Positions 25,706-33,014 of a stretch of DNA of 35,415 bases are shown here, piece after piece. The DNA is from Blastocatellia bacterium. Lineage in GTDB: Bacteria > Acidobacteriota > Blastocatellia > HR10 > J050. The first letter of the stretch is position 1, and every line of letters begins with the position of its first letter. Where the stretch lies: assembly GCA_025054955.1 (NCBI GenBank), contig JANWZE010000045.1, positions 1 through 35,415 on the forward strand, read 5' to 3'. The notes below the pieces were generated by a model, which saw only the letters and a program-made list of their open reading frames with translations, did no database searches and had not been told where the DNA came from. A program made the translations under genes and the position numbers.

Positions 25706-25809
25706 TAGAGCGATTTGCGAATGAGTTTACCCTGGAAGCGCACGCTTCAACGTGCACTCGCCCGCACGATGCGGGTCTTCCAAATTAAAGGCAATTGGAA
25801 ATCGCTCTA
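25706..25809. mobile_element. MITE-like element, copy A
   Basis: 104 bp with perfect 11-base terminal inverted repeats (TAGAGCGATTT/AAATCGCTCTA). The inside contains GAATGAGTTTACCCTGG, GCGCACGCTTCAACGTGC and AAAGGCAATTG. It aligns end to end with 32901-33003. No open frame; target duplication not evident. Confidence 0.75.
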
Positions 25810-25823
25810 GATGGGAAGTTGCC

Positions 25824-26007
25824 ATGAAGCGCATATATCATGAAGCGCATATATCTGGACAAGAGCGCCACGACCTCCATCTACGTTGACGTGCTGGCGG
25901 CGATGTTGCCTTACTTTTATGAAGATTTCAGCAACGCCTCCTTGGTGCACTCGGTCGGGCAACGGGCCAAAGCAGCGATGGAAAAAGCCCGGTCGCAAGT
26001 GGCGTAA
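25824..26007 (+). pseudogene. Cysteine desulfurase (IscS/NifS) N-terminal fragment
   Basis: The frame from ATG 25840 gives 55 residues, MKRIYLDKSATTSIYVDVLAAM...SNASLVHSVGQRAKAAMEKARSQVA, then TAA 26005-26007. It aligns without gaps to residues 1-55 of the IscS encoded at 12850 (MKRIYLDNSATTAVDPPVLEAM...GNASSVHLFGQKAKAAVEAARAQVA). The first 16 bases (ATGAAGCGCATATATC) are also duplicated in tandem from 25824. The remainder of the gene is absent downstream. It starts 15 bases after the MITE-like element, which may have been involved in the rearrangement. Confidence 0.85.
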
Positions 26008-26185
26008 CTCAGGAGACCCGCCAAGCCATGGGTGTTCGTGGCGAGCCGTTTAACGGCATGAATGATTCAATGGGAGAACGGGTGGCGCCTCTTCAAGGCG
26101 CGAAGGATTCGGGATGACGCCCATCCAAACGTTTCACGTCTGGCTACCCGCTTGCGGCGTCTAACAACGCCGCTGCCCAAGATCG

Positions 26186-26279
26186 CTCACTTGAGAATGG
26201 CCTACGAATCAGACGAGCGTCACGGAAGAACTGTTTTCTCATCGTTCGCGGTGAGCAAAGAGCTCAGGGGCGATTCCCT
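26186..26279 (-). repeat. Two-hairpin start-site element, copy E8
   Basis: Minus strand: head GGGAATCGCCCCTGAGC, first stem GAGC/GCTC, linker CACCGCGAACGATGAGAAAAC, then a 3' half ending in TTCTCAAGTGAG. Downstream member of a tandem pair with E9. Confidence 0.6.
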
Positions 26280-26360
26280 TGAAACTAGCCCACGAAACAC
26301 GCGAAGCTCACGAAAGATTCCATCGTTCGCGGTGAGCGCAAATCTCATGGGCGATTCCTG
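26276..26360 (-). repeat. Two-hairpin start-site element, copy E9
   Basis: Minus strand: head AGGAATCGCCCATGAG, linker CACCGCGAACGATGG, TTTCGTGAGCTTCGCG, TTTCGTGGGCTAGTTTC and AAGGGA shared with E8. No gene follows. Confidence 0.6.
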
Positions 26361-26609
26361 GGAAAACGCCTAAGCTCAGCTTGCGCCGAAGGCACAAACA
26401 GAAGGTAGCCAGACGTGCAACGTCTGGAACAGCCGATCGAACCAGAGTGGCGCTTGGAGACGCGCCGAGACGTGCGCGTTCGTGCCCAGCAATTTTGAAC
26501 AGCGGAAACGAGTTTCTATGAGAACGAGGTGCGCACCCCTTCAAGGCACGAGCGATTTAGAATGACGCCCACTGTCCGCCTCAATCCCTACAAAACGATT
26601 TACCGCCTC

Positions 26610-26716
26610 AAGGAGGCTCGGCAGAACTGGACTTCTTTACGTTACTAACGTCCAAGAGCGTGCGGAAGAACGCCTTCAACAAGGAGCCTCGGCAGAATGG
26701 ACTTCTTTACGTTACT
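26610..26716 (+). repeat. 37-base direct repeat overlapping the ClpP-fold gene stop
   Basis: AAGGAGGCTCGGCAGAAC...TTTACGTTACT (26610-26646) recurs at 26681-26716 with two or three differences. The second copy covers the stop codon of the minus-strand gene at 26712, so the protein's present C-terminus may derive from the repeat. Confidence 0.6.
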
Positions 26717-27542
26717 GTCTACGAGCCTCACGCTGGCGCGGCACAGGGAGAAACTCGACAGCACCCCCTTGTCGTCGCACCGGCTGCGGATACAGGGCCA
26801 TGAGTTCGAGAATCGCTGCTGGCATATCAAAACTCACCGGCAGTCCGAGCGACAGTGCCTCTTCAGCAGATATAGGATAGTCATGAGTCCACGTGCCGGT
26901 AGCCAGCTTCGCCGCCAAAGCGCGAGCGGCATCTTCGTTCATGTGTTTACTCAATAGACTGGTGGCTGCTGTTTCCAATTGTTGAATGGCTTTGCGCCCA
27001 ATATCAGCCATGAGCAAGGTGTGGTCATCCACTTCGGAAATCGGCTTCTGGTCAATCACCTTGATCAAAGAGGCGGCGGGAAATTGCCCTATTTGTGGAT
27101 CAATCGGTCCCAGGATGGAATGCTTACACATCACGATCTCATCGGCGGCCAATGCGATCAATGTTCCTCCCGACATAGCATAGTGAGGCACGAAGACAGT
27201 GACCTTACCCTTATGCGCGCGAATCGCGCGGGCAATTTGCAGCGCAGCCACAACTAATCCACCCGGCGTATGCAAGACGATGTCCAGCGGCACATCATCA
27301 TCAGTCATGTGAATGGCACGCAAGACCTCTTCGGAGTCGTTCACGTCAATGTACCTCATCAAAGGAAACCCCAAAAGCCCCATCGTTTCCTGCCGATGCA
27401 CCAGCAGAATGACCCGCGAGCCGCGCATCTTCTCAATCTCTGCAATCTTGCGTGTGCGCATTGCCTCAAGAAAACGCCGTTGCAGCAACGGCTGTAAGGC
27501 TGAGATCATGAAAAAAATCCAAAATATGTCCACTATCCCCAT
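26712..27542 (-). CDS. SDH-family ClpP-fold serine protease with N-terminal membrane helix
   Basis: 276 residues from ATG 27542, which has GAGGAGGAG upstream; codons before it lie in a repeat. MGIVDIFWIFFMISALQPLLQRRFLEAMRTRKIAEIEKMRGSRVILLVHRQE is the usual opening of the PF01972 (SDH_sah) family, with one membrane helix (~4-20). HTPGGLVVAALQIARAI supplies the oxyanion Gly-Gly; YAMSGGTLIALAADEIVM carries the nucleophile Ser124; LGPIDPQIG follows. These proteins process membrane or membrane-near substrates. Preceded by two tandem start-site elements (E10, E11). Confidence 0.88.
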   Translation of the reverse strand: MGIVDIFWIFFMISALQPLLQRRFLEAMRTRKIAEIEKMRGSRVILLVHRQETMGLLGFPLMRYIDVNDSEEVLRAIHMTDDDVPLDIVLHTPGGLVVAALQIARAIRAHKGKVTVFVPHYAMSGGTLIALAADEIVMCKHSILGPIDPQIGQFPAASLIKVIDQKPISEVDDHTLLMADIGRKAIQQLETAATSLLSKHMNEDAARALAAKLATGTWTHDYPISAEEALSLGLPVSFDMPAAILELMALYPQPVRRQGGAVEFLPVPRQREARRQ

Positions 27543-27547
27543 AGTTC

Positions 27548-27635
27548 TCCTCCTCAGAAAAAGTGGCACAGGCATTCCTGCCTGTGGCGTTTTTCATCGT
27601 TTCCGGGCGTCGTCCAGACGACATGAACAACTCCT
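27548..27635 (-). repeat. Two-hairpin start-site element, copy E10 (reference copy)
   Basis: Read on the minus strand: head AGGAG-TTGTTC-ATG; first hairpin GTCGTC-TG-GACGAC; linker GCCCGGAAACGATGAAAAAC; second hairpin GCCACAGGC-(AGGAAT)-GCCTGTGCC; tail TTTTTCTGAGGAGGAG, which serves as SD for the gene at 27542. Type-2 copies have the head GGGAATCGCCCATGAGC and the linker GCCACGAACGATGAAAA. Confidence 0.8.
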
Positions 27636-27770
27636 ATGATGAGTCATCAACGCTCGTGCGAAGATGCAAGCACAGATTCACCGATGAAGAAATTTTCAAT
27701 CAGTCAATCAGTGAATCTGCGCTTGAGTTTTATCGTTTCTGGGCGTCGCCACAAGCGGTATGAACAACTG
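27632..27770 (-). repeat. Two-hairpin start-site element, copy E11 (replaced second hairpin)
   Basis: Minus strand: GTTGTTCATA, first stem CCGC/GGCG, GACGCCCAGAAACGATAAAAC, and then a different, longer second hairpin whose arms are CAAGCGCAGATTCAC and GTGAATCTGTGCTTG (27725-27667, one wobble pair), ending in ATAGGAG, which is the head of E10. Confidence 0.7.
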
Positions 27771-27845
27771 CGCTCTTATGCGCTTCTCCGATTGAAATGT
27801 CATGTGCTGCTTGAATGCACACTGTCAGACCGATTCATACGCTGC

Positions 27846-29528
27846 CTATTTGATTTTCTTCGCGGGTTGGTTCAACCCAAATTGATGAAGAATCAGATGT
27901 GTTACCTTGCCGGCTTCATCTTTGACAAATGTGATCTGCGCGTCAACTACGATGTAGAAAAACTTCGTTTCCGATTCAGGGAACAGCTCAAATTTGGGCT
28001 GGCCGGTCAGTTGCGCCATGAGCCTGTTTTCTTCCTTGCCGATCGTGAAAATCAGACCCGGTGCTAATTCGTACTGACCGACGTAGGCATCGTACACCTT
28101 GGGATCAAGCGTGATAGCCTTGCGCTCTTCCGGCGCGGGCTTGTCCGTCTTGGGTGCGCTCTGCTTGGTGCCGTCACTTTGATACAAGACCATGTGCGTC
28201 ACCTTGCCTGCAGCGTCTTTCACGAAACTCAGGTGAACGTTGGCACCTTGAATGAAGAAATCAGTTTCCGATTCAGGGCGAATCTCTCGCTTCAGTCCGC
28301 CGGTTGGCTGCAAGAAGAGCCGATCGGTGATCTTGGTGACGGTGACGAATGTGTCAGCGTTGAGCTGATAGACTCCGACATAGGCGTCCAGGATTTTCGG
28401 ATCAACCTTGATAGGCACTCGCTCTTTGTAAAGTGGATAGGTGCTCTCCAGCAGATGCAATCCGATGTCATCAATGTTGTTTATCGAATTGGATAAGACG
28501 GCGACGCCCAGGCGCTTCTTTTTGTCAAACCCGATGAAGCTATGGTAACCGCCCGTGCCGCCGTTATGCCACACAATCTGCGCGCCGTGCTTGTTGTAGA
28601 TATGCCAGCCCAGCCCGACTTCAACGCCCGGAGCGCCCGCGTTCTGCTGAGCCAGATGCGTCTTCTCCAACGCGGGAAACAGAGCAGTTTTCGTGAGCCC
28701 CAAGTTCGCCGCCAGGAACTTGAGTAGATCGTTTACTGTCGAGCGCAACGCGCCTGCGCCCGCCAACGTGGGAATATCCCAGTTGGCAGCCACTTTCAAA
28801 TCTCCGTCATGCCCAGTCGCCAACCGCGCCCGCAGATCGGGTGGAAGCTGAATCCGCGTGCTGCGCATCGTGAGTGGATCGCAGATGCGAGTCTTTACCA
28901 ACGTTTCATAATCCATCCCCGCTTTGAGCGCCAGGATGTGACCTAACAGGCCGGCGCCGTAATTTGAATATTCATATTTGACGCCGATGTCTCTGCTCAG
29001 CGTGTAGTTCGACAGAAACGCATACATCTGCTCGACAGTGTAATCAGCGTAAGGATTGTTCGCATCCTTGGGAGCAAAATTACTCGGCAGTCGTGGAAGT
29101 CCGGATGTATGCGTTGCTAGATCACGTAGCGTGATCTCTTTTCCATTTCTTGTTGGAACCTTCACTGATTGGGGTAGGAATTTGGATATCGGATCGTCAA
29201 GTTTCACTTCCCCACGCTCGACCATGTCAGCGAGCAGTATCGCTGTGAAGACCTTAGTGATTGAGCCGACTTCAAAGACGGTGTCCCCATCAGGCTTGCG
29301 ATCGCTCTCTTGACTGAGACGCCCATAGCTGATCACCCGGCTCCCGTCTTGGTTGATCACGCCAACGACAATGCCCACGCTCTTTTTGTATTGATCAATC
29401 CGCTGTTGAAGAATGGTCAGGATTTCAGCGTCGGACGGACGACTTTGAGCAACAGCGACGCGTTGAATTGAACCGGGTCTAAGGCCAAGCAAAATGACAA
29501 TGAGGAATACTACAGGTCGTTTCTTCAT
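27846..29528 (-). CDS. Exported serine hydrolase, class C beta-lactamase family, with duplicated C-terminal domain
   Basis: 560 residues. Signal peptide MKKRPVVFLIVILLGLRPGSIQRVAVAQ. The catalytic SxxK is SITK (89-92) in FEVGSITKVFTAILLADMV, the second motif Tyr-Ser-Asn at 187-189 (YEYSNYG), and the third element is HNGG in WHNGGTGGYHSFIGFD. LRDLATHTSGLPRLPSN is typical. Two copies of a ~90-residue beta domain follow (DAYVGVYQLNADTFVTVTK...PESETDFFI...LSFVKDAAGKVTHMVLYQ and DAYVGQYELAPGLIFTIGK...PESETKFFY...ITFVKDEAGKVTHLILHQ), like DUF3471-type tails. Probably a D-aminopeptidase, esterase or PBP-like hydrolase; antibiotic resistance should not be assumed. SD GGGAGA comes from element E12. 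Confidence 0.9.
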   Translation of the reverse strand: MKKRPVVFLIVILLGLRPGSIQRVAVAQSRPSDAEILTILQQRIDQYKKSVGIVVGVINQDGSRVISYGRLSQESDRKPDGDTVFEVGSITKVFTAILLADMVERGEVKLDDPISKFLPQSVKVPTRNGKEITLRDLATHTSGLPRLPSNFAPKDANNPYADYTVEQMYAFLSNYTLSRDIGVKYEYSNYGAGLLGHILALKAGMDYETLVKTRICDPLTMRSTRIQLPPDLRARLATGHDGDLKVAANWDIPTLAGAGALRSTVNDLLKFLAANLGLTKTALFPALEKTHLAQQNAGAPGVEVGLGWHIYNKHGAQIVWHNGGTGGYHSFIGFDKKKRLGVAVLSNSINNIDDIGLHLLESTYPLYKERVPIKVDPKILDAYVGVYQLNADTFVTVTKITDRLFLQPTGGLKREIRPESETDFFIQGANVHLSFVKDAAGKVTHMVLYQSDGTKQSAPKTDKPAPEERKAITLDPKVYDAYVGQYELAPGLIFTIGKEENRLMAQLTGQPKFELFPESETKFFYIVVDAQITFVKDEAGKVTHLILHQFGLNQPAKKIK

Positions 29529-29535
29529 AGACGAT

Positions 29536-29627
29536 CTCCCGAAAATAGTCCACGAAACACACGAACCTCACGAAAGAATTGTACTTTCATCGTTCGTGGC
29601 ATGCTGTTGCATAGGGGCGATTCTCCC
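29536..29627 (-). repeat. Two-hairpin start-site element, copy E12
   Basis: Minus strand: head GGGAGAATCGCCCCTATG, first stem ATGC/GCAT, linker GCCACGAACGATGAAAG, TTTCGTGAGGTTCGTG, TTTCGTGGACTATTTTCG and terminal GGGAGA, the SD for the gene at 29528. Confidence 0.7.
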
Positions 29628-30106
29628 GAAAATAGCCACAGAGGCCAAGAGAGCACAGCGGGACAGCCCGCAGAGATGGAGAGAGGGCTCTCGGTGAACT
29701 CTGTAACCTGCGTGACTCCTTAATTTCATTCTTCGTTGCGGTGCACATGGAACATGCGCGGCTCCTCTAAAATCAAGTGCCCGATTATCTCACATCGCGA
29801 GTGTTCTTACCCCGTCAAGAATGTGATTACACCGTTCTCCTCTTGCGGCCAAAAGATTTTGCACCAGGCTTTCTGAAACAAGCTAGCGCCTGATGAGCCG
29901 CATTTTCTGGCCTTGGCAAGGCCACGCTCCATGCCTCGACAAGGCCTTGCTCCACGCCTCGACAAGGCCAGGTTACAAGCCCCGGCGAGCCCTTGCTCCA
30001 AAAAAGGATTTAACAACCGTTAGGACAAACGAACCTGCAATTCAACACACGACCACCCCACAGGCGTGGGTATGATCTGGTGCGTTGCATGAATCACAAC
30101 GTTGGA
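29628..30106. other. Intergenic interval without a supported gene
   Basis: Apart from a tandem repeat (29911-30002) I see no coding region. Small open frames over the repeat are compositional. Confidence 0.5.
29911..30002 (+). repeat. 23-base tandem repeat, four units
   Basis: Units start at 29911, 29934, 29957 and 29980, with the pattern CCTYGRCAAGGCC.TGCTCCA.G. Units 1 and 2 differ at 4 positions; units 3 and 4 are more diverged. Each unit contains a partial CCTTG/CAAGG palindrome. Head-to-tail arrangement without spacers excludes a CRISPR array. Confidence 0.75.
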
Positions 30107-30901
30107 TCACAACTTCTTCAACAGTTCCTTCCACCGGGCCCAGGCCTCATCACGGGCTTTTTTGTTAGCTTCGGCAGCGTCAGGCATTTCACCTGTGCGC
30201 ATGAAGCCGTGCCCTGCGCCTTCGTAAATCACCGGCTCGTACCTTTTGCCCAGTTCTTTCATCAGCGCAGCCGTCGGTTCAATCGTTGCATTGACGCGAG
30301 CATCGTTGCCGCCATAGAAACCGTAGACAGGGCATTTGATCCGAGCGATTGCTTCTTTCTCTCGCGGGCCTGAGCCATAAAACACGAAGGCTGCTTGAAG
30401 CTTCTCTCGATTGGTGGCAAAACGAAACGTCTGACTTCCGCCCCAGCAGAAGCCGGCCACAGCGAGTTTTCCGTTTGCTGCCGGCAGCTTCACCACGTAA
30501 TCAGCCACCGCGTTCAGGTCAGCCGTCACTTGATCGGGCTGCAATTTGGAGATGGCTTCACGGGCAGCGTCAGCGTTGGGAAAGTCGCTCGTCTTACCGC
30601 CGTTGGGCGCTGAGCCGGAAAGCAAATCGGGCGCAATGGCGATATATCCGGCTTCGGCTAACTGATCAGCCACGTTGCGAACCCAATCAGTCAAGCCCTG
30701 GTTTTCGTGGATGACAATGATGGAAAGCGCTTTGGTTTTGATCTCCGGATAGACCAGAAACGCGTGGACCGTGCGCTCGCCGTATTTGACCGCTACCCAC
30801 TCTTGATGTCGCGGTGATTTTTCCAGCTTCTGCCGGAACATATCTTGGGCAAGCGCGGAACCAACCATTAACACAACGACAAAAACAGATGCGAGTCTCA
30901 T
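30107..30901 (-). CDS. Exported dienelactone hydrolase family protein
   Basis: 264 residues from ATG 30901; the frame continues upstream through a repeat (MKNATGRNACATF...) but MRLASVFVVVLMVGSALAQ is a complete signal peptide and has GAGGAG before it. The alpha/beta-hydrolase core shows IIVIHENQGLTDWVRNVADQLAEAGYIAIAPDLL, nucleophile Cys152 in AGFCWGG, Asp200 in YGGNDARV and His231 in GAGHGFMR: the Cys-Asp-His triad of dienelactone hydrolases. A secreted version is unusual for ring-cleavage metabolism, so a broader ester or peptide substrate is likely. Confidence 0.88.
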   Translation of the reverse strand: MRLASVFVVVLMVGSALAQDMFRQKLEKSPRHQEWVAVKYGERTVHAFLVYPEIKTKALSIIVIHENQGLTDWVRNVADQLAEAGYIAIAPDLLSGSAPNGGKTSDFPNADAAREAISKLQPDQVTADLNAVADYVVKLPAANGKLAVAGFCWGGSQTFRFATNREKLQAAFVFYGSGPREKEAIARIKCPVYGFYGGNDARVNATIEPTAALMKELGKRYEPVIYEGAGHGFMRTGEMPDAAEANKKARDEAWARWKELLKKL

Positions 30902-30906
30902 GGAAA

Positions 30907-30995
30907 TCTCCTCAGAAAAAGTGGCACAGGCATTCCTGCCTGTGGCGTTTTTCATCGTTTCTGGGCGTCCTCCCGCACGACATGAACAACTCCTC
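30907..30995 (-). repeat. Two-hairpin start-site element, copy E13
   Basis: Minus strand: head GAGGAGTTGTTCATG, linker GCCCAGAAACGATGAAAAAC, the reference second hairpin, tail TTTTTCTGAGGAG that is the SD for the gene at 30901. Confidence 0.75.
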
Positions 30996-31074
30996 AGAAA
31001 AAGTGGCACAGGCGTTCCCGCCTGTGGCGTTTTTCATCGTTTCTCTCGCGTCGTCCAGACGGCATGTAGAACTC
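30991..31074 (-). repeat. Two-hairpin start-site element, copy E14
   Basis: Minus strand: head GAGTTCTACATG, first stem CCGTC/GACG, linker GCGAGAGAAACGATGAAAAAC, second hairpin GCCACAGGCGGGAACGCCTGTGCC, tail sharing GAGGAG with E13. The head begins within the stop codon of the gene ending at 31073. Confidence 0.75.
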
Positions 31075-31834
31075 ACTTGAGCGACGGTGGATCGCCTTCG
31101 CGCACATAGAGGCCAGTAACGGTGAGGGCATTCCCACCATCCGCACAACGTCCGCCATCGTCGTGGACGAGCAGATAACGGCCAATGGGAACGAGGAACA
31201 TGGAGCAGCTAGAACCTTCAACCTCTGTCACCGTCAGATATGGGTCTGAAGTCAGTCGTACGCGAGCTTCACCCATCCTGAACGGCGCATCCCGAACTGG
31301 TGTGCCATCCTTTTCAATAATCTCGACGCTGAAACTGACGATCAGGTCGGCCCCTTGCTGACGCAGGTTGATGGAGGCGCGATTGTCGGGGCGGGTGTAG
31401 GCGAGCCAGTTACCAACCAGCGCAGCCGGGCGTACCGGCTTCGCCTCCTCGTCTATTTCCAGGTCGGCAGTGGCAATGATGCCCGCTGTCATTGGTCCGT
31501 CCCCTTTCGCCCTGTAGAGCACGCGGACGTATCGCGGCCTATTGCCCTCGTAGAGCATCACCACCACTTGGTCTCCGCCAACGAGATAGGCAGACCTGCG
31601 GCATCCCGGATTCGGATTTGGGCAGCCACCGCCTTCGCGCAAAAAGTACGTTTTCGCTACCGAAGATTTGACACGCCCCGGCACCGAGCGGATGCCAAGT
31701 TGGGCAACTTGTTCATCCCAAGTGGCTGTCCGCTTGCTCTGCGTTAGAGCCGGCGGATGAACCAACAACAAACATAAACCAAAGGCGATCACGAAACACC
31801 ATGTCGGAATTGACGTGTGGTAGTTTGAATGCAT
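31073..31834 (-). CDS. Exported protein of unknown function
   Basis: 253 residues from ATG 31834 with AGAGGAG upstream; the longer frame to 32191 overlaps the neighbouring gene and is rejected. Signal peptide region MHSNYHTSIPTWCFVIAFGLCLLLVHPPALTQS. The mature part has a GGGCPNPNPGCRRSAYLVGGDQVVVMLYEGNRPRYVRVLY segment and paired cysteines (SSCSMF, GGRCAD), probably disulfide-bonded, with an overall beta-strand pattern. No family recognised. It is 20 bases after the membrane protein gene at 32514, so they likely form an operon. Confidence 0.65.
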   Translation of the reverse strand: MHSNYHTSIPTWCFVIAFGLCLLLVHPPALTQSKRTATWDEQVAQLGIRSVPGRVKSSVAKTYFLREGGGCPNPNPGCRRSAYLVGGDQVVVMLYEGNRPRYVRVLYRAKGDGPMTAGIIATADLEIDEEAKPVRPAALVGNWLAYTRPDNRASINLRQQGADLIVSFSVEIIEKDGTPVRDAPFRMGEARVRLTSDPYLTVTEVEGSSCSMFLVPIGRYLLVHDDGGRCADGGNALTVTGLYVREGDPPSLK

Positions 31835-31854
31835 AGTGCTCCTCTTGTTTGGTT

Positions 31855-32514
31855 TTAAGTCAAGTAGTGCCGTCCAATATGCAGGCAAAAAAAGCCGAGC
31901 AAGGGACCTGCGAAGATCCAAAGCATAAGTCCCCGATGAAAAGGCAAAACATGCTGCTGAAGCGTGATCGTATAGGCGGGGCGATAACGTGCATCTTCCG
32001 CACTCTGAGGTTCGATCCACACCCGCAACTTTTCCGCCGCCTGCCAGTCTTGCGGGATGTCGAGAATCTCCTGCCGTTCCGTGGTACCGCTCGTTCGGGC
32101 CTGCTTCTCGATGCGGAGATTGGTGATGGCCCGTTCGCCTGGTTTTCCATCGGGCAGGACCGATTCGACCGTAGCGATCATGTCCGCCCATGGTCTTGCC
32201 CCGACCGAAGGGGTAACACCCAGCGTCCCTTCGGCGATCAGGCGTATGGGCGACATGTCGGGTTGCACGTTGAATTCGACGGCCTGCTCGATCCGCTGGG
32301 TGTGCTGCAACCTTCCACCGGCCAACGGAGCGGTATTGGCGACATCCAGATGCAGGCTCATGACGTTCTGCCCCGAGTAAAAGTTGGCGTACACCGTGTA
32401 AGCCATCATCGCGAACCCTGAGAGGATGAGCAGCGAACCGAGGACGTACATCATCGTCCGCATAAGCCGGCGCCGCGTTTGTCCAGCATTTTCTTTACGC
32501 CGTTCCTTTTTCAT
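31855..32514 (-). CDS. Membrane protein of unknown function, two membrane helices
   Basis: 219 residues from ATG 32514, which has AGGAGG upstream; codons before it lack signals. A basic N-terminus (MKKERRKENAGQTRRRLMR) precedes helix 1 (~TMMYVLGSLLILSGFAMMAYTVYANFY). A periplasmic beta-rich domain of ~145 residues follows, and the C-terminal helix HRGLMLWIFAGPLLGFFCLHIGRHYLT returns through the membrane. Placed before the exported 253-residue protein, it may be its membrane partner; neither is recognised. Confidence 0.65.
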   Translation of the reverse strand: MKKERRKENAGQTRRRLMRTMMYVLGSLLILSGFAMMAYTVYANFYSGQNVMSLHLDVANTAPLAGGRLQHTQRIEQAVEFNVQPDMSPIRLIAEGTLGVTPSVGARPWADMIATVESVLPDGKPGERAITNLRIEKQARTSGTTERQEILDIPQDWQAAEKLRVWIEPQSAEDARYRPAYTITLQQHVLPFHRGLMLWIFAGPLLGFFCLHIGRHYLT

Positions 32515-33014
32515 ATTGCCTCCTGTTGCAAGCTCCCCAGTTGCCCGATCGGCAAGCCCTGTACACCGGTGGGCAACGGCAGTGTGCTTGCACCTATCAA
32601 GTCTCTCCAAGACGTTGCATATTGGTTCATTGTTAACGGAGTCAGTGTATGAAATTCCTGATCACTGTTACTCGTGACGAAGGTGGCATGTTCAACGCTG
32701 TTGCGTACGTGACTACGCAAAAAGAGAGCACGCTGTTGACGGCTGGTTCTGAGTTGACACCCACACCCGCCCAGCCAGTAAAGTGGATCATCAGACTGTG
32801 CTAGAAGCAGAGATACTCTGTCATCTTGAATCTCATCGTGCGCCCGCCCAACGTTCCGGTTTAGCGGGGACCCGTTGCGCTGGTGGTTGCATGCGGTTAT
32901 TAGAGCGGTTTGTGAACGAGTTTGCCCTGGGGCGCACGCTTCCAGCGTGCATGAGCCTGCATGATGTGGGACCTCCAGCCAAAGGCAATTGAAAATCGCT
33001 CCAGGCCCCGCGCC
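32515..33014. other. Intergenic interval without a supported gene
   Basis: Holds the upstream region of the membrane-protein operon and MITE-like copy B. No other signal seen. Confidence 0.5.
32901..33003. mobile_element. MITE-like element, copy B
   Basis: 103 bp aligned end to end with 25706-25809: TAGAGCGGTTTGTGAACGAG at the left, GCGCACGCTTCCAGCGTGC inside, and AAAGGCAATTGAAAATCGCT at the right. The terminal repeats are slightly degraded (TAGAGCGGTTT versus AAATCGCTCCA). No coding capacity. Confidence 0.75.

Larger units (their letters stand above)
26073..26577 (+). repeat. Diverged direct repeat pair
   Basis: Bases 26073-26128 (AGAACGGGTGGCGCCTCTTC...ATGACGCCCA) and 26521-26577 (AGAACGAGGTGCGCACCCCTTC...ATGACGCCCA) are related over about 55 bases. 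A near-perfect palindrome CCAGACGTGCAACGTCTGG lies between them at 26410-26428. No function is apparent. Confidence 0.5.
25576..26711. other. Gene-poor interval with repeats and one gene fragment
   Basis: Contains a MITE-like element, a cysteine desulfurase fragment, two start-site elements and two further repeat pairs, listed separately. No other open frame has convincing codon use or initiation signals. Confidence 0.55.

Noticed and set aside
27846-29528. Beta-lactamase (antibiotic resistance) gene
   Set aside because: The SxxK, YSN and HNGG motifs place it in the broad serine hydrolase family with DUF3471-like tails, most members of which are not resistance enzymes.
29911-30002. Possible CRISPR array
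   Set aside because: The 23-base units are directly adjacent with no spacers and no cas genes are near.
31835-32191. N-terminal extension of the exported protein gene to 32191
   Set aside because: It overlaps the membrane protein gene in another frame, whereas ATG 31834 has a strong SD and signal peptide.
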